A stretch of DNA of 64,000 bases from Gymnodinialimonas sp. 202GB13-11. GTDB lineage: Bacteria; Pseudomonadota; Alphaproteobacteria; Rhodobacterales; Rhodobacteraceae. The stretch spans positions 3,398,212 through 3,462,211 of the forward strand of contig NZ_JBFRBH010000001.1 of the NCBI RefSeq assembly GCF_040932485.1, in the 5' to 3' direction. The notes below the pieces were generated by a model. That model had not been told where the DNA came from, did not search any database, and worked only from the letters and a program-made list of their open reading frames with translations. This document shows positions 8,611 through 17,357 of this stretch, piece by piece. The position numbers and the translations under genes were made by a program. Every line of letters starts with the position of its first letter. The first letter of the stretch is position 1.

Positions 8611-10301
8611 GGGGTCAGCGCTGCGTCCACAGCGCGGGAAAGGCTTTGCCCGTCGGCGCGGGGCAAGGGCAGGTAAGGGGCCCCCATCTCGCGGGCCAAT
8701 CCGTCAAGGCCGCGGGTCGGGCGCAATCCGGTGTCGATAACAAGGCCCGGCACACCTTCGGCCCGTAGGGCCCGCGCCATCTGCGTAGCATCCTCGGACG
8801 CCTGCGCCCGGTTTGCAGCACCGCTGAGGTCGACGTTGGCACGGCCATCGGTCAGTAGTGCAATCGAGGGTGTCATGCCCTTGCCGCGCACCAACCCCGC
8901 CAATTCCATGGCCGCCTTCAAGCCAGCCGCAAGGGGAGTGCCACCGCCGCCCGGAAGGCTCGATAGCCGGCGTTTGGTTTGCACGAGCGACCGTGTGGGC
9001 GGCAGAAGCACGTCCGAGCCTTCGCCCCGGAAGGCAACGAGCGCCACGTGATCCCGGCGCGCGTAAGCTTCGGCCAGCAGCAGTTCGACCGCGCCCTTTG
9101 CTTCGGCCAACCGCGCCATGGCGGATGAGCCTGACGCATCGACGACAAAGATAATCGCGCGGTCGGAGGCTTCCTGATAGCGGCGAATGCGGAGGTCGGA
9201 AGGACGCACATGGATGCGCGTATCGTCCCCTGTTAAATTGCGGCGAATGGTTTGCCACGGGGCCGCGGTGCGCAGGGTTGCGACGAGGTCGAGACGTGCC
9301 CCACCCCCAAGCCGTCCGTGGCGTGCCGGCAATGGGCGACCGCGCCGATTGCCAGTGCGCTTCGCACCAGATCCATTGCCAGCGGGCGCCCTATTCGCCT
9401 TTGCGGCGGCCATCCGAGCCAACAGATCGGGTGGCAGCATCGCACGTGCGGCGTCGAGCAAGATCTCGGTTGGGATGTCTTCCTTCACCGGGTCGGGTTG
9501 GTCACTGTCGTCAGTGCTATCATTCTGTGGCGGTGGGGGCGGTGGCGTGTCCTGCTCCGCCTCTTCGTGTTGCTCTGGGATCTGCGTGGCGCGGGGCACA
9601 AACACCAATTCGACCGCCAACAGCAAGTCGGGTTCTTCGACCTCTTCGGCACCGGACAAAGCTGCCGATGCCCGCGCGACGGCCAGTGCCTGCAACGGCG
9701 CCCTCAGCGAATGCACGCCAAGCCGTGCTGCAACGCTCACCAATTCCTTCAATGCGTCGTCGGAAACCGTGATACTCGGCAAGGCGATCCGCGCCTCAGC
9801 CAAAGCATCCGCATCGAACTCCAATGCAGGCGCGTACGACAGCGGATGGTCGGACAGATCCAGATGAATCGCCAGCCGATCCGACAGACTGGCCGGTAGC
9901 CTTTCCCCAGGCTCCGCCCCTTCATCCAAGGCAACCAAAGCAAGATCAGGCCGGGCATCCAGCGCAGCCGCCAATCGTGCGGACAAACCGGGTTCGACCC
10001 GCTCCGCCATCGGAAGGAGTAAAACCCCTTCACGATCCAAAATGCCCTGCGTCTGGCACAGTGTTCCGGTTTCCAGCGTCGCGGCCAGATCAAGCCCACC
10101 GTAAAGGGCCTCATCCGACATGGTCGGCGCGATGCGATGCAGGGGAGTTTCAGCCAGCGCCAACCGCAACCCGGTTTCAAAACGCTCGCGCACAGGGCCG
10201 ACGCGACCTCTGACGCTGATGCCGCCCAATGCCGCCGGATCCAGCGCGAAGCACGCGACGGCCAGATTGACCGAATGCCAACGTGCCTCAGCGACACTCA
10301 C
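8607..10301 (-). CDS. bchD: Magnesium chelatase subunit D
   Basis: A 564-residue AAA+/VWA protein that links the BchI motor to the BchH porphyrin subunit during Mg insertion. The N-terminal half is a degenerate AAA+ module without a Walker A lysine, as known for BchD. A flexible proline/acid linker (six prolines then QNDSTDDSD) lies near residue 260. The C-terminal von Willebrand domain carries the MIDAS motif DASGSSA near residue 395 and TDGRANVDL further on. A 4-base overlap joins it to both bchI and bchO. Confidence 0.96.
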   Translation of the reverse strand: MSVAEARWHSVNLAVACFALDPAALGGISVRGRVGPVRERFETGLRLALAETPLHRIAPTMSDEALYGGLDLAATLETGTLCQTQGILDREGVLLLPMAERVEPGLSARLAAALDARPDLALVALDEGAEPGERLPASLSDRLAIHLDLSDHPLSYAPALEFDADALAEARIALPSITVSDDALKELVSVAARLGVHSLRAPLQALAVARASAALSGAEEVEEPDLLLAVELVFVPRATQIPEQHEEAEQDTPPPPPPQNDSTDDSDQPDPVKEDIPTEILLDAARAMLPPDLLARMAAAKANRAPAGNGSGAKRTGNRRGRPLPARHGRLGGGARLDLVATLRTAAPWQTIRRNLTGDDTRIHVRPSDLRIRRYQEASDRAIIFVVDASGSSAMARLAEAKGAVELLLAEAYARRDHVALVAFRGEGSDVLLPPTRSLVQTKRRLSSLPGGGGTPLAAGLKAAMELAGLVRGKGMTPSIALLTDGRANVDLSGAANRAQASEDATQMARALRAEGVPGLVIDTGLRPTRGLDGLAREMGAPYLPLPRADGQSLSRAVDAALTP

Positions 10302-11317
10302 CCCAGAACCTCATCCACGACGCGCATGACGCGGGTGGTGGACCCTGCTTCGTCCAACGGGTCGCGGCGCAGGCGATGGCGCAAGGCGCTTGGTGCGACT
10401 TTGCGCAGATGATCGCGGTTCACCTGATCGTCGCCTTCGAATGCCGCCAATGCCCGTGCGGCCCGCAGAAGCGTCAACTCGCCCCGCAGCCCGTCCGAGC
10501 CAAGGGCGACGCACAGCGCCGCACAATCGCGAATGATCGCATCGTCAGCCTCAACGGATCCAAGCCGTTTGCGGGCGTCGACAATCTGCCCGCGTAACTC
10601 CGCATCGGCCCCTTCCCACTCCGCACAGAAGCTGAGTGCATCGCGGTCATAGGCATCGCGGCGGCGGATCACGTCGATGCGGACATCCAGATCCTTGGGG
10701 CTTTCGACTTCAACAGACAGACCGAAGCGATCCAAAAGTTGGGGCCGAAGCTCCCCTTCCTCAGGGTTACCCGATCCGACCAGAACGAAATTTGCGGCAT
10801 GGCGGATCGAAAGGCCCTCCCGCTCGACCACGTTCAGGCCCGATTGCGCCACATCCAGCAGAAGATCGACGATGTGATCTTCCAGCAGGTTGACCTCATC
10901 AATGTAAAGATAGCCCCGGTTCGCCCGTGCCAGAAGCCCCGGTTCAAAGGCTTTTTCGCCTTTTGTTAGGGCCTTCTCGATGTCTAAGGCGCCTACAACG
11001 CGATCTTCGGTTGCGCCAAGGGGCAGGTCGATCACTGGCGTCGGTTTTGAGACTGTATTGGCATCCAACAAAGTGACCCAATCCGGCACATCAGAGACAA
11101 ACTCAGAGTTCACAGGGCAGCCGGCCACTGCATCAATCTCAGGCAACAGCGCCGCCAATCCACGCACGGCGGTCGACTTGCCGGTGCCGCGGTCGCCAAA
11201 CACCAGAACCCCGCCGATGCCACCATCAATGGCCGTCAGGACCATGGCCCGCTTCATTTCATCCTGACCCACAATCGCGGAGAACGGGAAAGAGCCTGGG
11301 CGCTTCATATCTTTCAT
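10298..11317 (-). CDS. bchI: Magnesium chelatase ATPase subunit I
   Basis: A 339-residue AAA+ ATPase that forms the hexameric motor of Mg-chelatase. Walker A is GDRGTGKST (residues 41-49), Walker B is YLYIDEVNLLEDH, and the sensor 1 region VLVGSGNPEEGELRPQLLDR is clear. These are canonical for BchI. The start ATG overlaps the crtA stop (ATGA, 11314-11317), so carotenoid ketolation and chlorophyll synthesis share one message driven from the crtA promoter. Confidence 0.97.
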   Translation of the reverse strand: MKDMKRPGSFPFSAIVGQDEMKRAMVLTAIDGGIGGVLVFGDRGTGKSTAVRGLAALLPEIDAVAGCPVNSEFVSDVPDWVTLLDANTVSKPTPVIDLPLGATEDRVVGALDIEKALTKGEKAFEPGLLARANRGYLYIDEVNLLEDHIVDLLLDVAQSGLNVVEREGLSIRHAANFVLVGSGNPEEGELRPQLLDRFGLSVEVESPKDLDVRIDVIRRRDAYDRDALSFCAEWEGADAELRGQIVDARKRLGSVEADDAIIRDCAALCVALGSDGLRGELTLLRAARALAAFEGDDQVNRDHLRKVAPSALRHRLRRDPLDEAGSTTRVMRVVDEVLG

Positions 11318-12048
11318 TCGGCGGCAATCCTTGTGTCATCACGCATTTGGTTGGCCAGCGGTAGGTCAGGGGCTCGCCCTTCCCAAACGCCTTCGACGGC
11401 GTCCACGTTGAACCGGGCGTAGAGGTCTTCTTTGAACCATTGCTCCGTGCGCACCGCACGAATGGCGCGCGCATGAGGGCCATCATGTCGGGCGAACGCG
11501 GCCATGCTGTCTGCATCGGGCCAGATAGAGAATGTCACCTGATGCAGCCAGGGCACTTCACCAATCCCGATCTTGAATAGAACGTTCGGATCTTCGCCGA
11601 TCACTTTGGAGATACCAGGGACGCGACCCCAGAACTTTGCTGCGATCCTTGGCTTGATCGTCGCGCGGGTCAGGGCGGCGATTGGGCCGCCGTTCGGCTC
11701 TACACCTGCGGCAAACGGTGCCTCCCCGGCCCATGTGCCCCGCGCAGACGTAGCGCTCAGGAACAAGGTACGTGATTCTGAGGCGTGCTCGCGGTAACGG
11801 CGAAAGACGTCGCTGCCATGGATCGCGCGCCGCGCCGCATCATGATCCGGCCATGTGGCGAGAATCGCATAGACGGCGGTGTTGGGCACCGGAGTGAACC
11901 CTTCGCCGGTGCCTGAACCGCACAGCTTCCATGTCTCGATTTCGCGAATATTGGACAGGCCACGCCGCGCCAGACCCATCTGGGCAAACGCCCAAAGACG
12001 CGCAGAAAGCGCGCCGAAGCGGAACAGGCTGAGAGTCACAGATTGCAT
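11314..12048 (-). CDS. crtA: Spheroidene monooxygenase
   Basis: A 244-residue haem-type monooxygenase that converts spheroidene to spheroidenone with O2, giving aerobic cultures a red carotenoid. The family pattern is visible in VTLSLFRFGALSARLWAFAQMG, the antibiotic-monooxygenase-like FSIWPDADSMAAFARHDG, and the C-terminal EQWFKEDLYARFNVD. The start at 12048 (MQSVTLSLF) is preferred over 12063: GGAAAG lies at the right distance before it, known CrtA proteins begin this way, and the longer start would leave almost no room before a PpsR-type site. It is first gene of the crtA-bchIDO operon. Confidence 0.93.
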   Translation of the reverse strand: MQSVTLSLFRFGALSARLWAFAQMGLARRGLSNIREIETWKLCGSGTGEGFTPVPNTAVYAILATWPDHDAARRAIHGSDVFRRYREHASESRTLFLSATSARGTWAGEAPFAAGVEPNGGPIAALTRATIKPRIAAKFWGRVPGISKVIGEDPNVLFKIGIGEVPWLHQVTFSIWPDADSMAAFARHDGPHARAIRAVRTEQWFKEDLYARFNVDAVEGVWEGRAPDLPLANQMRDDTRIAAE

Positions 12049-12064
12049 GGCCGGTCTTTCCATG

Positions 12065-12082
12065 TGTCAACTTAATCTGACA
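12065..12082. promoter_or_regulatory. PpsR/CrtJ-type operator, crtA-proximal
   Basis: Exact TGT-N12-ACA palindrome with the preferred outer bases TGTC...GACA. It sits 17 bases upstream of the crtA start at 12048. PpsR/CrtJ represses crt, bch and puc promoters under high oxygen by binding paired sites of this form. A second site lies 76 bases away near crtI. No ppsR gene is seen in the window, so the regulator is inferred. Confidence 0.8.
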
Positions 12083-12140
12083 TAATGATCCACGATTTGG
12101 AAGATAAATCGCCTTTGCAATGTATGCCTTGGGTGGATAG

Positions 12141-12158
12141 TGTAAGTTTTAGTGGACA
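12141..12158. promoter_or_regulatory. PpsR/CrtJ-type operator, crtI-proximal
   Basis: Second exact TGT-N12-ACA element, TGTA...GACA, ending 21 bases before the crtI start, close to its AGGGAAAG ribosome site. Centre-to-centre spacing from the first site is 76 bases, about seven helical turns. That favours cooperative binding and joint repression of both divergent operons. Confidence 0.8.
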
Positions 12159-12179
12159 CTTAGGGAAAGAAACGACCCG

Positions 12180-13721
12180 ATGCCCCCCAACGATCCATCC
12201 CGTGCAATCGTAATTGGCGCAGGCCTTGGCGGCCTGTCAGCTGCGATGCGACTCGGGGCAAAGGGGTATCGCGTGACTGTTCTTGATCGTCTGGATCGTG
12301 CCGGTGGGCGTGGATCGTCGATCACGCAGAATGGCCACCGCTTCGATCTTGGCCCCACGATTGTGACCGTCCCACAAGTCTTCCGCCAGCTTTGGGCCGA
12401 ATGCGGGCGCGACTTCGATGCAGATGTCGATCTGCGCCCTGTTGTCCCCTATTACGAGATCCGGTGGCGCGACGGTTCTGCTCTTCGTGTGCAGCAGGAT
12501 GAAACAGCGATGGAGGCTGAGATTGCCCGCCTCTCACCCGATGATCTGCCCGGCTACCGCAAATTCCTGGCTGACAGCGAAACACGCTATGAGTTCGGCT
12601 TTGAAGGTCTTGGCCGCCGCCCCATGAACAAACTGATGGACCTGGTTCGGGAGCTTCCGGGCTTCGTCCGCCTGCGCGCCGATCGCTCCGTCTACCGCCA
12701 CGCCGCGCGGCGCGTGAAGGATGAGCGCTTGCGCATGGCCTTGTCGTTCCACCCTCTGTTCATCGGCGGTGATCCCACGCGCGTCACCAGCATGTACATC
12801 CTCGTCTCCCATCTGGAGAAGGAGTTCGGCGTTCACTACGCGATGGGCGGCGTGCAGGCTATGGCCGACGCCATGGTCCGGGTGATTGAGGATCAGGGCG
12901 GCGAGGTGCGCCTGAACACCGACATTAGCGAGATCACCCTGACGAACGGACGCGCCAGCGGTGTCGTGACGGCCGATGGAGAGGCGCTGACCTCCGACAT
13001 TGTCGTTTCCAACGCGGATCCCGGCACGACCTACGAACACTTGCTTGCCAAACACCAGAAGCGGCGTTGGACGCCCAAACGGCTGAACCGGTCGCGTTGG
13101 TCCATGGGTCTGTTCGTCTGGTATTTCGGCACCAAGGGCACCCGCGCCCAGTGGGGCGATGTCGGCCACCACACGATTCTTAACGGTCCGCGCTATAACG
13201 GCCTGCTCGACGACATCTTCATCCGCCGCAAACTGTCGCAGGATATGTCGATCTACCTTCACCGTCCCAGTGTGTCCGACCCAAGCGCTGCACACGCGGG
13301 CGACGACACTTTCTACGCGCTTTCGCCCGTCCCTAACCTGCATGGTGCGGGGTCTGTGGATTGGGAGGAGATGACCGAGACCTACCGCAAACGGCTTGCG
13401 GGTGTGCTGAATGATCACCTGATCCCGGGTTTTGAGGATCACCTCAGCGCATCCCACATCTTTACGCCGGATACTTTCGTTTCACGATATCGCTCGCCTC
13501 ATGGTGCCGGTTTCTCGCTTGAGCCGCGCATTTTCCAATCCGCTTGGTTCCGCCCCCACAACGTCTCGGAAGAGGTTCCGGGCCTTTACCTTGTCGGCGC
13601 GGGCACGCATCCCGGCGCGGGCATTCCCTCGGTCGTGACCTCGTCTGAGGTGTTGACCCACCTCGTCCCCGATGCACCGCGCCCGATGGTGCAACCAGAC
13701 CAACGTCTTGCTGCCGAGTGA
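12180..13721 (+). CDS. crtI: Phytoene desaturase
   Basis: A 513-residue FAD-dependent desaturase introducing three double bonds into phytoene to give neurosporene in purple bacteria. The N terminus has the Rossmann motif GAGLGGLSAAMRLGAKG (residues 13-29), then GGRGSSITQNGHRFDLGPT. The C-terminal carotenoid signature is YLVGAGTHPGAGIPSVV. An AGGGAAAG ribosome site precedes 12180. It diverges from crtA over a PpsR-type promoter and is followed by crtB with four bases between. The three- versus four-step product cannot be told from sequence by eye. Confidence 0.96.
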   Translation: MPPNDPSRAIVIGAGLGGLSAAMRLGAKGYRVTVLDRLDRAGGRGSSITQNGHRFDLGPTIVTVPQVFRQLWAECGRDFDADVDLRPVVPYYEIRWRDGSALRVQQDETAMEAEIARLSPDDLPGYRKFLADSETRYEFGFEGLGRRPMNKLMDLVRELPGFVRLRADRSVYRHAARRVKDERLRMALSFHPLFIGGDPTRVTSMYILVSHLEKEFGVHYAMGGVQAMADAMVRVIEDQGGEVRLNTDISEITLTNGRASGVVTADGEALTSDIVVSNADPGTTYEHLLAKHQKRRWTPKRLNRSRWSMGLFVWYFGTKGTRAQWGDVGHHTILNGPRYNGLLDDIFIRRKLSQDMSIYLHRPSVSDPSAAHAGDDTFYALSPVPNLHGAGSVDWEEMTETYRKRLAGVLNDHLIPGFEDHLSASHIFTPDTFVSRYRSPHGAGFSLEPRIFQSAWFRPHNVSEEVPGLYLVGAGTHPGAGIPSVVTSSEVLTHLVPDAPRPMVQPDQRLAAE

Positions 13722-13725
13722 CCGA

Positions 13726-14739
13726 ATGATCGACCCCAAAGATATGGAGCACTGCCGCGCCGCGATCCGGGAAGGGTCTTACTCCTTCCACGCAGCGTCG
13801 AAACTCCTGCCCGCTTCCGTCCGCGACCCAGCCCTTGCGCTATATGCGTTTTGCCGATGTGCCGACGATGAAGTCGACTTCGGCGATGACAAGCCTGCGG
13901 CCGTTATCGCCCTATCTGAAAGGCTCGACGCTGCATATCAGGGCCGTCCACGTAATACACCAACGGACCGCGCCTTCACCGCCATGATCGAAGAATTCGA
14001 TATGCCGCGCGCTTTGCCGGAGGCGCTGCTAGAGGGCCTCGCTTGGGATGGCATGGAACGTCGCTACGCCAGCCTGTCTGACTTGCGCGCCTATTCTGCG
14101 CGCGTGGCCTCTGCCGTCGGGGCAATGATGTGCGTCCTGATGCGCGTACGCGACGAACAGGCCCTCGCCCGCGCCTGCGATCTGGGCGTGGCGATGCAGC
14201 TGACTAACATCGCCCGCGATGTGGGTGAGGATGCGCGCGCAGGTCGTCTCTATCTCCCGACCGATTGGCTGGAGGAGATGGGCCTGCGTCCCGAAGACGT
14301 CATGGGTGATCCAAAGCCGTCCCCCAAACTCCAGCGGCTCACCAAGCGCCTGCTGGCGGAGGCCAACCGCCTCTACCTTCGCAGTGAGCCCGGCATTGCC
14401 CGCCTTCCCATCAGCGCCCGTCCCGGCATCTTCGCGGCCCGCCATTGCTACGACGCGATTGGCCGGAAGCTGGCGCGGTCGGGATATGACAGTATCTCCA
14501 TGCGCGCGACGACGACCGGCGGCCACAAGATGCGTCTTCTCGGCCTGTCCGTCATGCGTGCGGGTCTTGCTACCGTGCTGCCCGAGAGCCCCGTTATCTT
14601 CGCCAAACCCCTGCCCGAAACCGCGTTTCTGGTAGATGCTGCTGCCCATCCAAAGGCCAATTCCCCGGTCTGGAGCGACTCGGTCATTTCAGTTCTGGGT
14701 CAGCTAAAGTCACAAGACCATATGACTGCTGCCGAGTGA
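13726..14739 (+). CDS. crtB: Phytoene synthase
   Basis: A 337-residue trans-isoprenyl diphosphate synthase joining two geranylgeranyl diphosphates to phytoene. Aspartate-rich motifs are visible as CADDEVDFGDD (near residue 48) and NIARDVGEDARAGRLYLP near 160. The start at 13726 (MIDPKDMEHCRAAI) is chosen because it follows the crtI stop directly; a longer frame would overlap crtI. Its stop almost touches the convergent permease stop (14740). The usual next genes (tspO-crtC-D-E-F) do not follow, marking the end of the photosynthesis cluster here. Confidence 0.95.
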   Translation: MIDPKDMEHCRAAIREGSYSFHAASKLLPASVRDPALALYAFCRCADDEVDFGDDKPAAVIALSERLDAAYQGRPRNTPTDRAFTAMIEEFDMPRALPEALLEGLAWDGMERRYASLSDLRAYSARVASAVGAMMCVLMRVRDEQALARACDLGVAMQLTNIARDVGEDARAGRLYLPTDWLEEMGLRPEDVMGDPKPSPKLQRLTKRLLAEANRLYLRSEPGIARLPISARPGIFAARHCYDAIGRKLARSGYDSISMRATTTGGHKMRLLGLSVMRAGLATVLPESPVIFAKPLPETAFLVDAAAHPKANSPVWSDSVISVLGQLKSQDHMTAAE

Positions 14740-15609
14740 TCAGCTCTGCCCTTTGGTCCGGGCCCGCCACAGCGTGAACAGCCCGGCCCCCACCACAATG
14801 CAGGCGCCAATCACCACATTGGTCGCCAGATCTTCCCCGAACACCACCAACCCAATGGCCGATGCGAAGACCAATTGCAGGTAAGCGAAGGGCTGCACTG
14901 TGGACGCTTCGGCAAACTCGTAGGTCTTGATCAGCAGGAAATGCCCGCTGGCTCCTGTCACACACAGCACGCCCATCCAGATCCAATCGCGCCCGCTCAT
15001 TGACTCCCAGAACCAGACGCCGACGCATGTCATGACCACCGCGCCCACTGTGCCCGTCCAGAAAAAGCTCGTCGCCGCCCGGTCCTTCCGCGCGGCGAAG
15101 CGGGTGAGCAAATTGTAGAGCGCGAACAGGAAGGCCGAACACAGCGGCACGAGCGCTTCGACCGAGAAAACCGCGACTCCCGGCTGAAGGATCACCAGCA
15201 CCCCAACAAAGCCGATGGCAATCGCCGTCCACCTCCGCCAACCGACCTTTTCTCCAAGAATAGGGCCTGACAAGGCCGCAACGAGCAGCGGGTAACAGGT
15301 GAAAATCGCATGGGCCTCCACAAGCCCAAGCAGCACGAATGCGCCCACCATAACGCAAATCTCAATCGCCAGAAGCGCGCCGCGCAGTCCTTGGATCCAC
15401 GGTTGGCTTGTCCGCGCAGCCGCCGCGATGCCGCCCGCCTGACGGGAGGCCACGGTGATCACGAACGCCGCAAAGAACCAGTAGCGGATCATCACGATCA
15501 TCAGCACGTTGTATTCGCCCGCGAGATGTCGACTGATCCCGTCCTGCGCAGCGAACACGAAGGTGGTGGCAATCATCAACGGGATGCCGATGCGGGGGTT
15601 CTCGTTCAT
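14740..15609 (-). CDS. EamA-family (DMT) permease
   Basis: A 289-residue drug/metabolite transporter with ten predicted membrane segments in two EamA repeats. Examples are MIATTFVFAAQDGISRHL at the start and the mid-repeat LFALYNLLTRFAARKDRAA. The substrate is unknown; the family exports amino acids, nucleosides or other small metabolites. Its start overlaps the mnmD stop by ATGA (15606-15609), so it probably lies downstream of mnmD in one transcript. It shares its EamA class with the gene at 25651-26625 but the two are not close copies. Confidence 0.85.
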   Translation of the reverse strand: MNENPRIGIPLMIATTFVFAAQDGISRHLAGEYNVLMIVMIRYWFFAAFVITVASRQAGGIAAAARTSQPWIQGLRGALLAIEICVMVGAFVLLGLVEAHAIFTCYPLLVAALSGPILGEKVGWRRWTAIAIGFVGVLVILQPGVAVFSVEALVPLCSAFLFALYNLLTRFAARKDRAATSFFWTGTVGAVVMTCVGVWFWESMSGRDWIWMGVLCVTGASGHFLLIKTYEFAEASTVQPFAYLQLVFASAIGLVVFGEDLATNVVIGACIVVGAGLFTLWRARTKGQS

Positions 15610-16271
15610 CTGAGACGCCCCTTCGTCATGTGCCGTTTTCGACCGAATCCGGGGATACGCTCCAAGTCAAAGCCCGCAGCGTCCAAGGCGCGCCTGACAT
15701 ACCCCACAGCTGTGTAGGTGGCGAAGGTGCCGCCCGGGGCCGTGCGCCGCCCGACCTCCGCCATCAATTCTGCTGACCACATGTCCGGGTTCTTCGCAGG
15801 CGCGAATCCATCCAGAAACCAGGCGTCGGCCTTTCCGTCCCAAGCGGGAAGCGTTTCGCGCGCATCGCCTTGGATGATCGATAGCGTGAAGTCTGGCCCC
15901 TCAATTTGTGGAGGCAAGTCTGGCCCAATGGCCGAAGTCAGCACCTCTGTCGGCAATTCATCGAACGCAGCAAGCGCGTGAGTCAAATCCCCCATCGGCA
16001 TCGGAAACGCCTCGAACGATGTGAAGTGCAGCACACCCGCCATCCCCGCCGCGCGCCAGCTCTGCAACGTCGCCAGAAAGTTCAGCCCAGTGCCAAACCC
16101 GAGTTCGGCCACATGAAATCCATCGGTAAACCGCCCGGGCAGGTCATTGCCCTCAAGAAACACATAACGCGTCTCCGCCAACCCATCGTCGAGCGAAAAG
16201 TACGGATCATCGAACCGGGTGGAGACTGGAACCGCTCCTCGCCATTCGATCTTCTGCTGGTCCTGATCCAT
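15606..16271 (-). CDS. mnmD: tRNA (5-methylaminomethyl-2-thiouridine)(34)-methyltransferase MnmD
   Basis: About 221 residues. A SAM-dependent methyltransferase that makes the final methylation of the mnm5s2U34 wobble base. The family pattern is clear: PVSTRFDDPYFSLDDGLAET, RYVFLEGNDL, the SAM loop VAELGFGTGLNFLAT, and DAWFLDGFAPAKNPDMWS. Enterobacteria fuse this domain to an FAD oxidase (MnmC). Here the oxidase-like part is a separate, divergent gene 54 bases away. The start at 16271 (MDQDQQKIEW) is chosen over 16286 because the family begins close to the core. Confidence 0.9.
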   Translation of the reverse strand: MDQDQQKIEWRGAVPVSTRFDDPYFSLDDGLAETRYVFLEGNDLPGRFTDGFHVAELGFGTGLNFLATLQSWRAAGMAGVLHFTSFEAFPMPMGDLTHALAAFDELPTEVLTSAIGPDLPPQIEGPDFTLSIIQGDARETLPAWDGKADAWFLDGFAPAKNPDMWSAELMAEVGRRTAPGGTFATYTAVGYVRRALDAAGFDLERIPGFGRKRHMTKGRLR

Positions 16272-16325
16272 GTCGCGCCCTATCACCTGACCGGCGGACG
16301 ATCTGCCAAGGTGTGGGAAGTTTCA

Positions 16326-17357
16326 ATGGCTGACATCACGATCAGGGGCGCGGGCATCATGGGCCTGATGTGTGCCTGGGTGCTGACCCGGCGCGGTGTG
16401 TCTGTGCAGGTGGTTGACCCGAACGGTGTCGCCGCCGGGGCCTCTGGTGGCATTGTCGGCGCGCTCGCCCCCCATGTGCCGGAGAACTGGAACCCCAAAA
16501 AAGCGATGCAATTCGACGCGCTGGATCGGGCGGAAGGTCTGTGGTCCGAGATTGCGGATGTGGCCGGTACCGATTCTGGATATGGGCGCACTGGGCGCAT
16601 CCAGCCGCTGGCCGACGACGCTGCCATCGCGCTGGCTCATCAGCGGGCCGAGCAATCGGTGGACCTGTGGCAGGGCCGTTACCAGTGGCAAGTCGTCCCT
16701 GCGGATCGGATTGGCGTATCCGTTTCCTCCCCGACCGGGCTCGTGATTCACGACACCCTGACCGCTCGGATTCATCCCAAACAGGCATGTTTGAGCCTTT
16801 CTATGGCATTGAAAGCCGTTGGTGTGCCGATCCTTTCTGAAGCGCAGGCCGCGCACAAAGAAATCTGGGCCACTGGTGCGGCGGACCTTTTGGAAATATC
16901 ACAGCAGCTTGGAAAAACGGTAGGCTCTCCCATCAAAGGCCAAGCCGCTCTCTTGAAGTGCCTTCTGCCAACCGCGCCCCAGATCTTTGCCGATGGTCTT
17001 CACATCGTGCCGCACGCCGACGGGACGGTTGCTATTGGCTCCACCACCGAGCGTGAATTCGACCATCCCACCGAGACTGACGCACAGCTAGAGCCCCTGA
17101 TCCAAGCCGCACGCAAAGCTGTGCCTGCGCTCGCCAATGCACCCGTGATCCAACGGTGGGCCGGCCTTCGCCCCCGCGCGCGCAGCCGGGCTCCCATGGT
17201 TGGCCTTCATCCGACTCGACCCGGTGCCTACATCGCAAACGGCGGCTTCAAGATCGGTCTCGCCATGGCCCCCGTCGTGGCCGAGATGCTGGCCGATCTG
17301 ATCCTAGACGGCCATGATCGCATCCCGGACAACTTCCGACCGGAGGCGAGCCTCTAG
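16326..17357 (+). CDS. FAD-dependent oxidoreductase, MnmC oxidase-domain type
   Basis: A 343-residue DAO/glycine-oxidase fold protein. The FAD motif is ITIRGAGIMGLMCAWVLTRRG (residues 5-25), followed by GASGGIVGALAPHVPENWN, which resembles the MnmC oxidase domain and not general amino-acid oxidases. C-terminal features are WAGLRPRARSRAPMVG and NGGFKIGLAMAP. Divergence from mnmD suggests it supplies the demodification activity (cmnm5 to nm5) that precedes MnmD. Its stop overlaps the convergent flavin reductase stop at CTCTAGAG. A role in glycine or thiamine metabolism is the main alternative. Confidence 0.8.
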   Translation: MADITIRGAGIMGLMCAWVLTRRGVSVQVVDPNGVAAGASGGIVGALAPHVPENWNPKKAMQFDALDRAEGLWSEIADVAGTDSGYGRTGRIQPLADDAAIALAHQRAEQSVDLWQGRYQWQVVPADRIGVSVSSPTGLVIHDTLTARIHPKQACLSLSMALKAVGVPILSEAQAAHKEIWATGAADLLEISQQLGKTVGSPIKGQAALLKCLLPTAPQIFADGLHIVPHADGTVAIGSTTEREFDHPTETDAQLEPLIQAARKAVPALANAPVIQRWAGLRPRARSRAPMVGLHPTRPGAYIANGGFKIGLAMAPVVAEMLADLILDGHDRIPDNFRPEASL

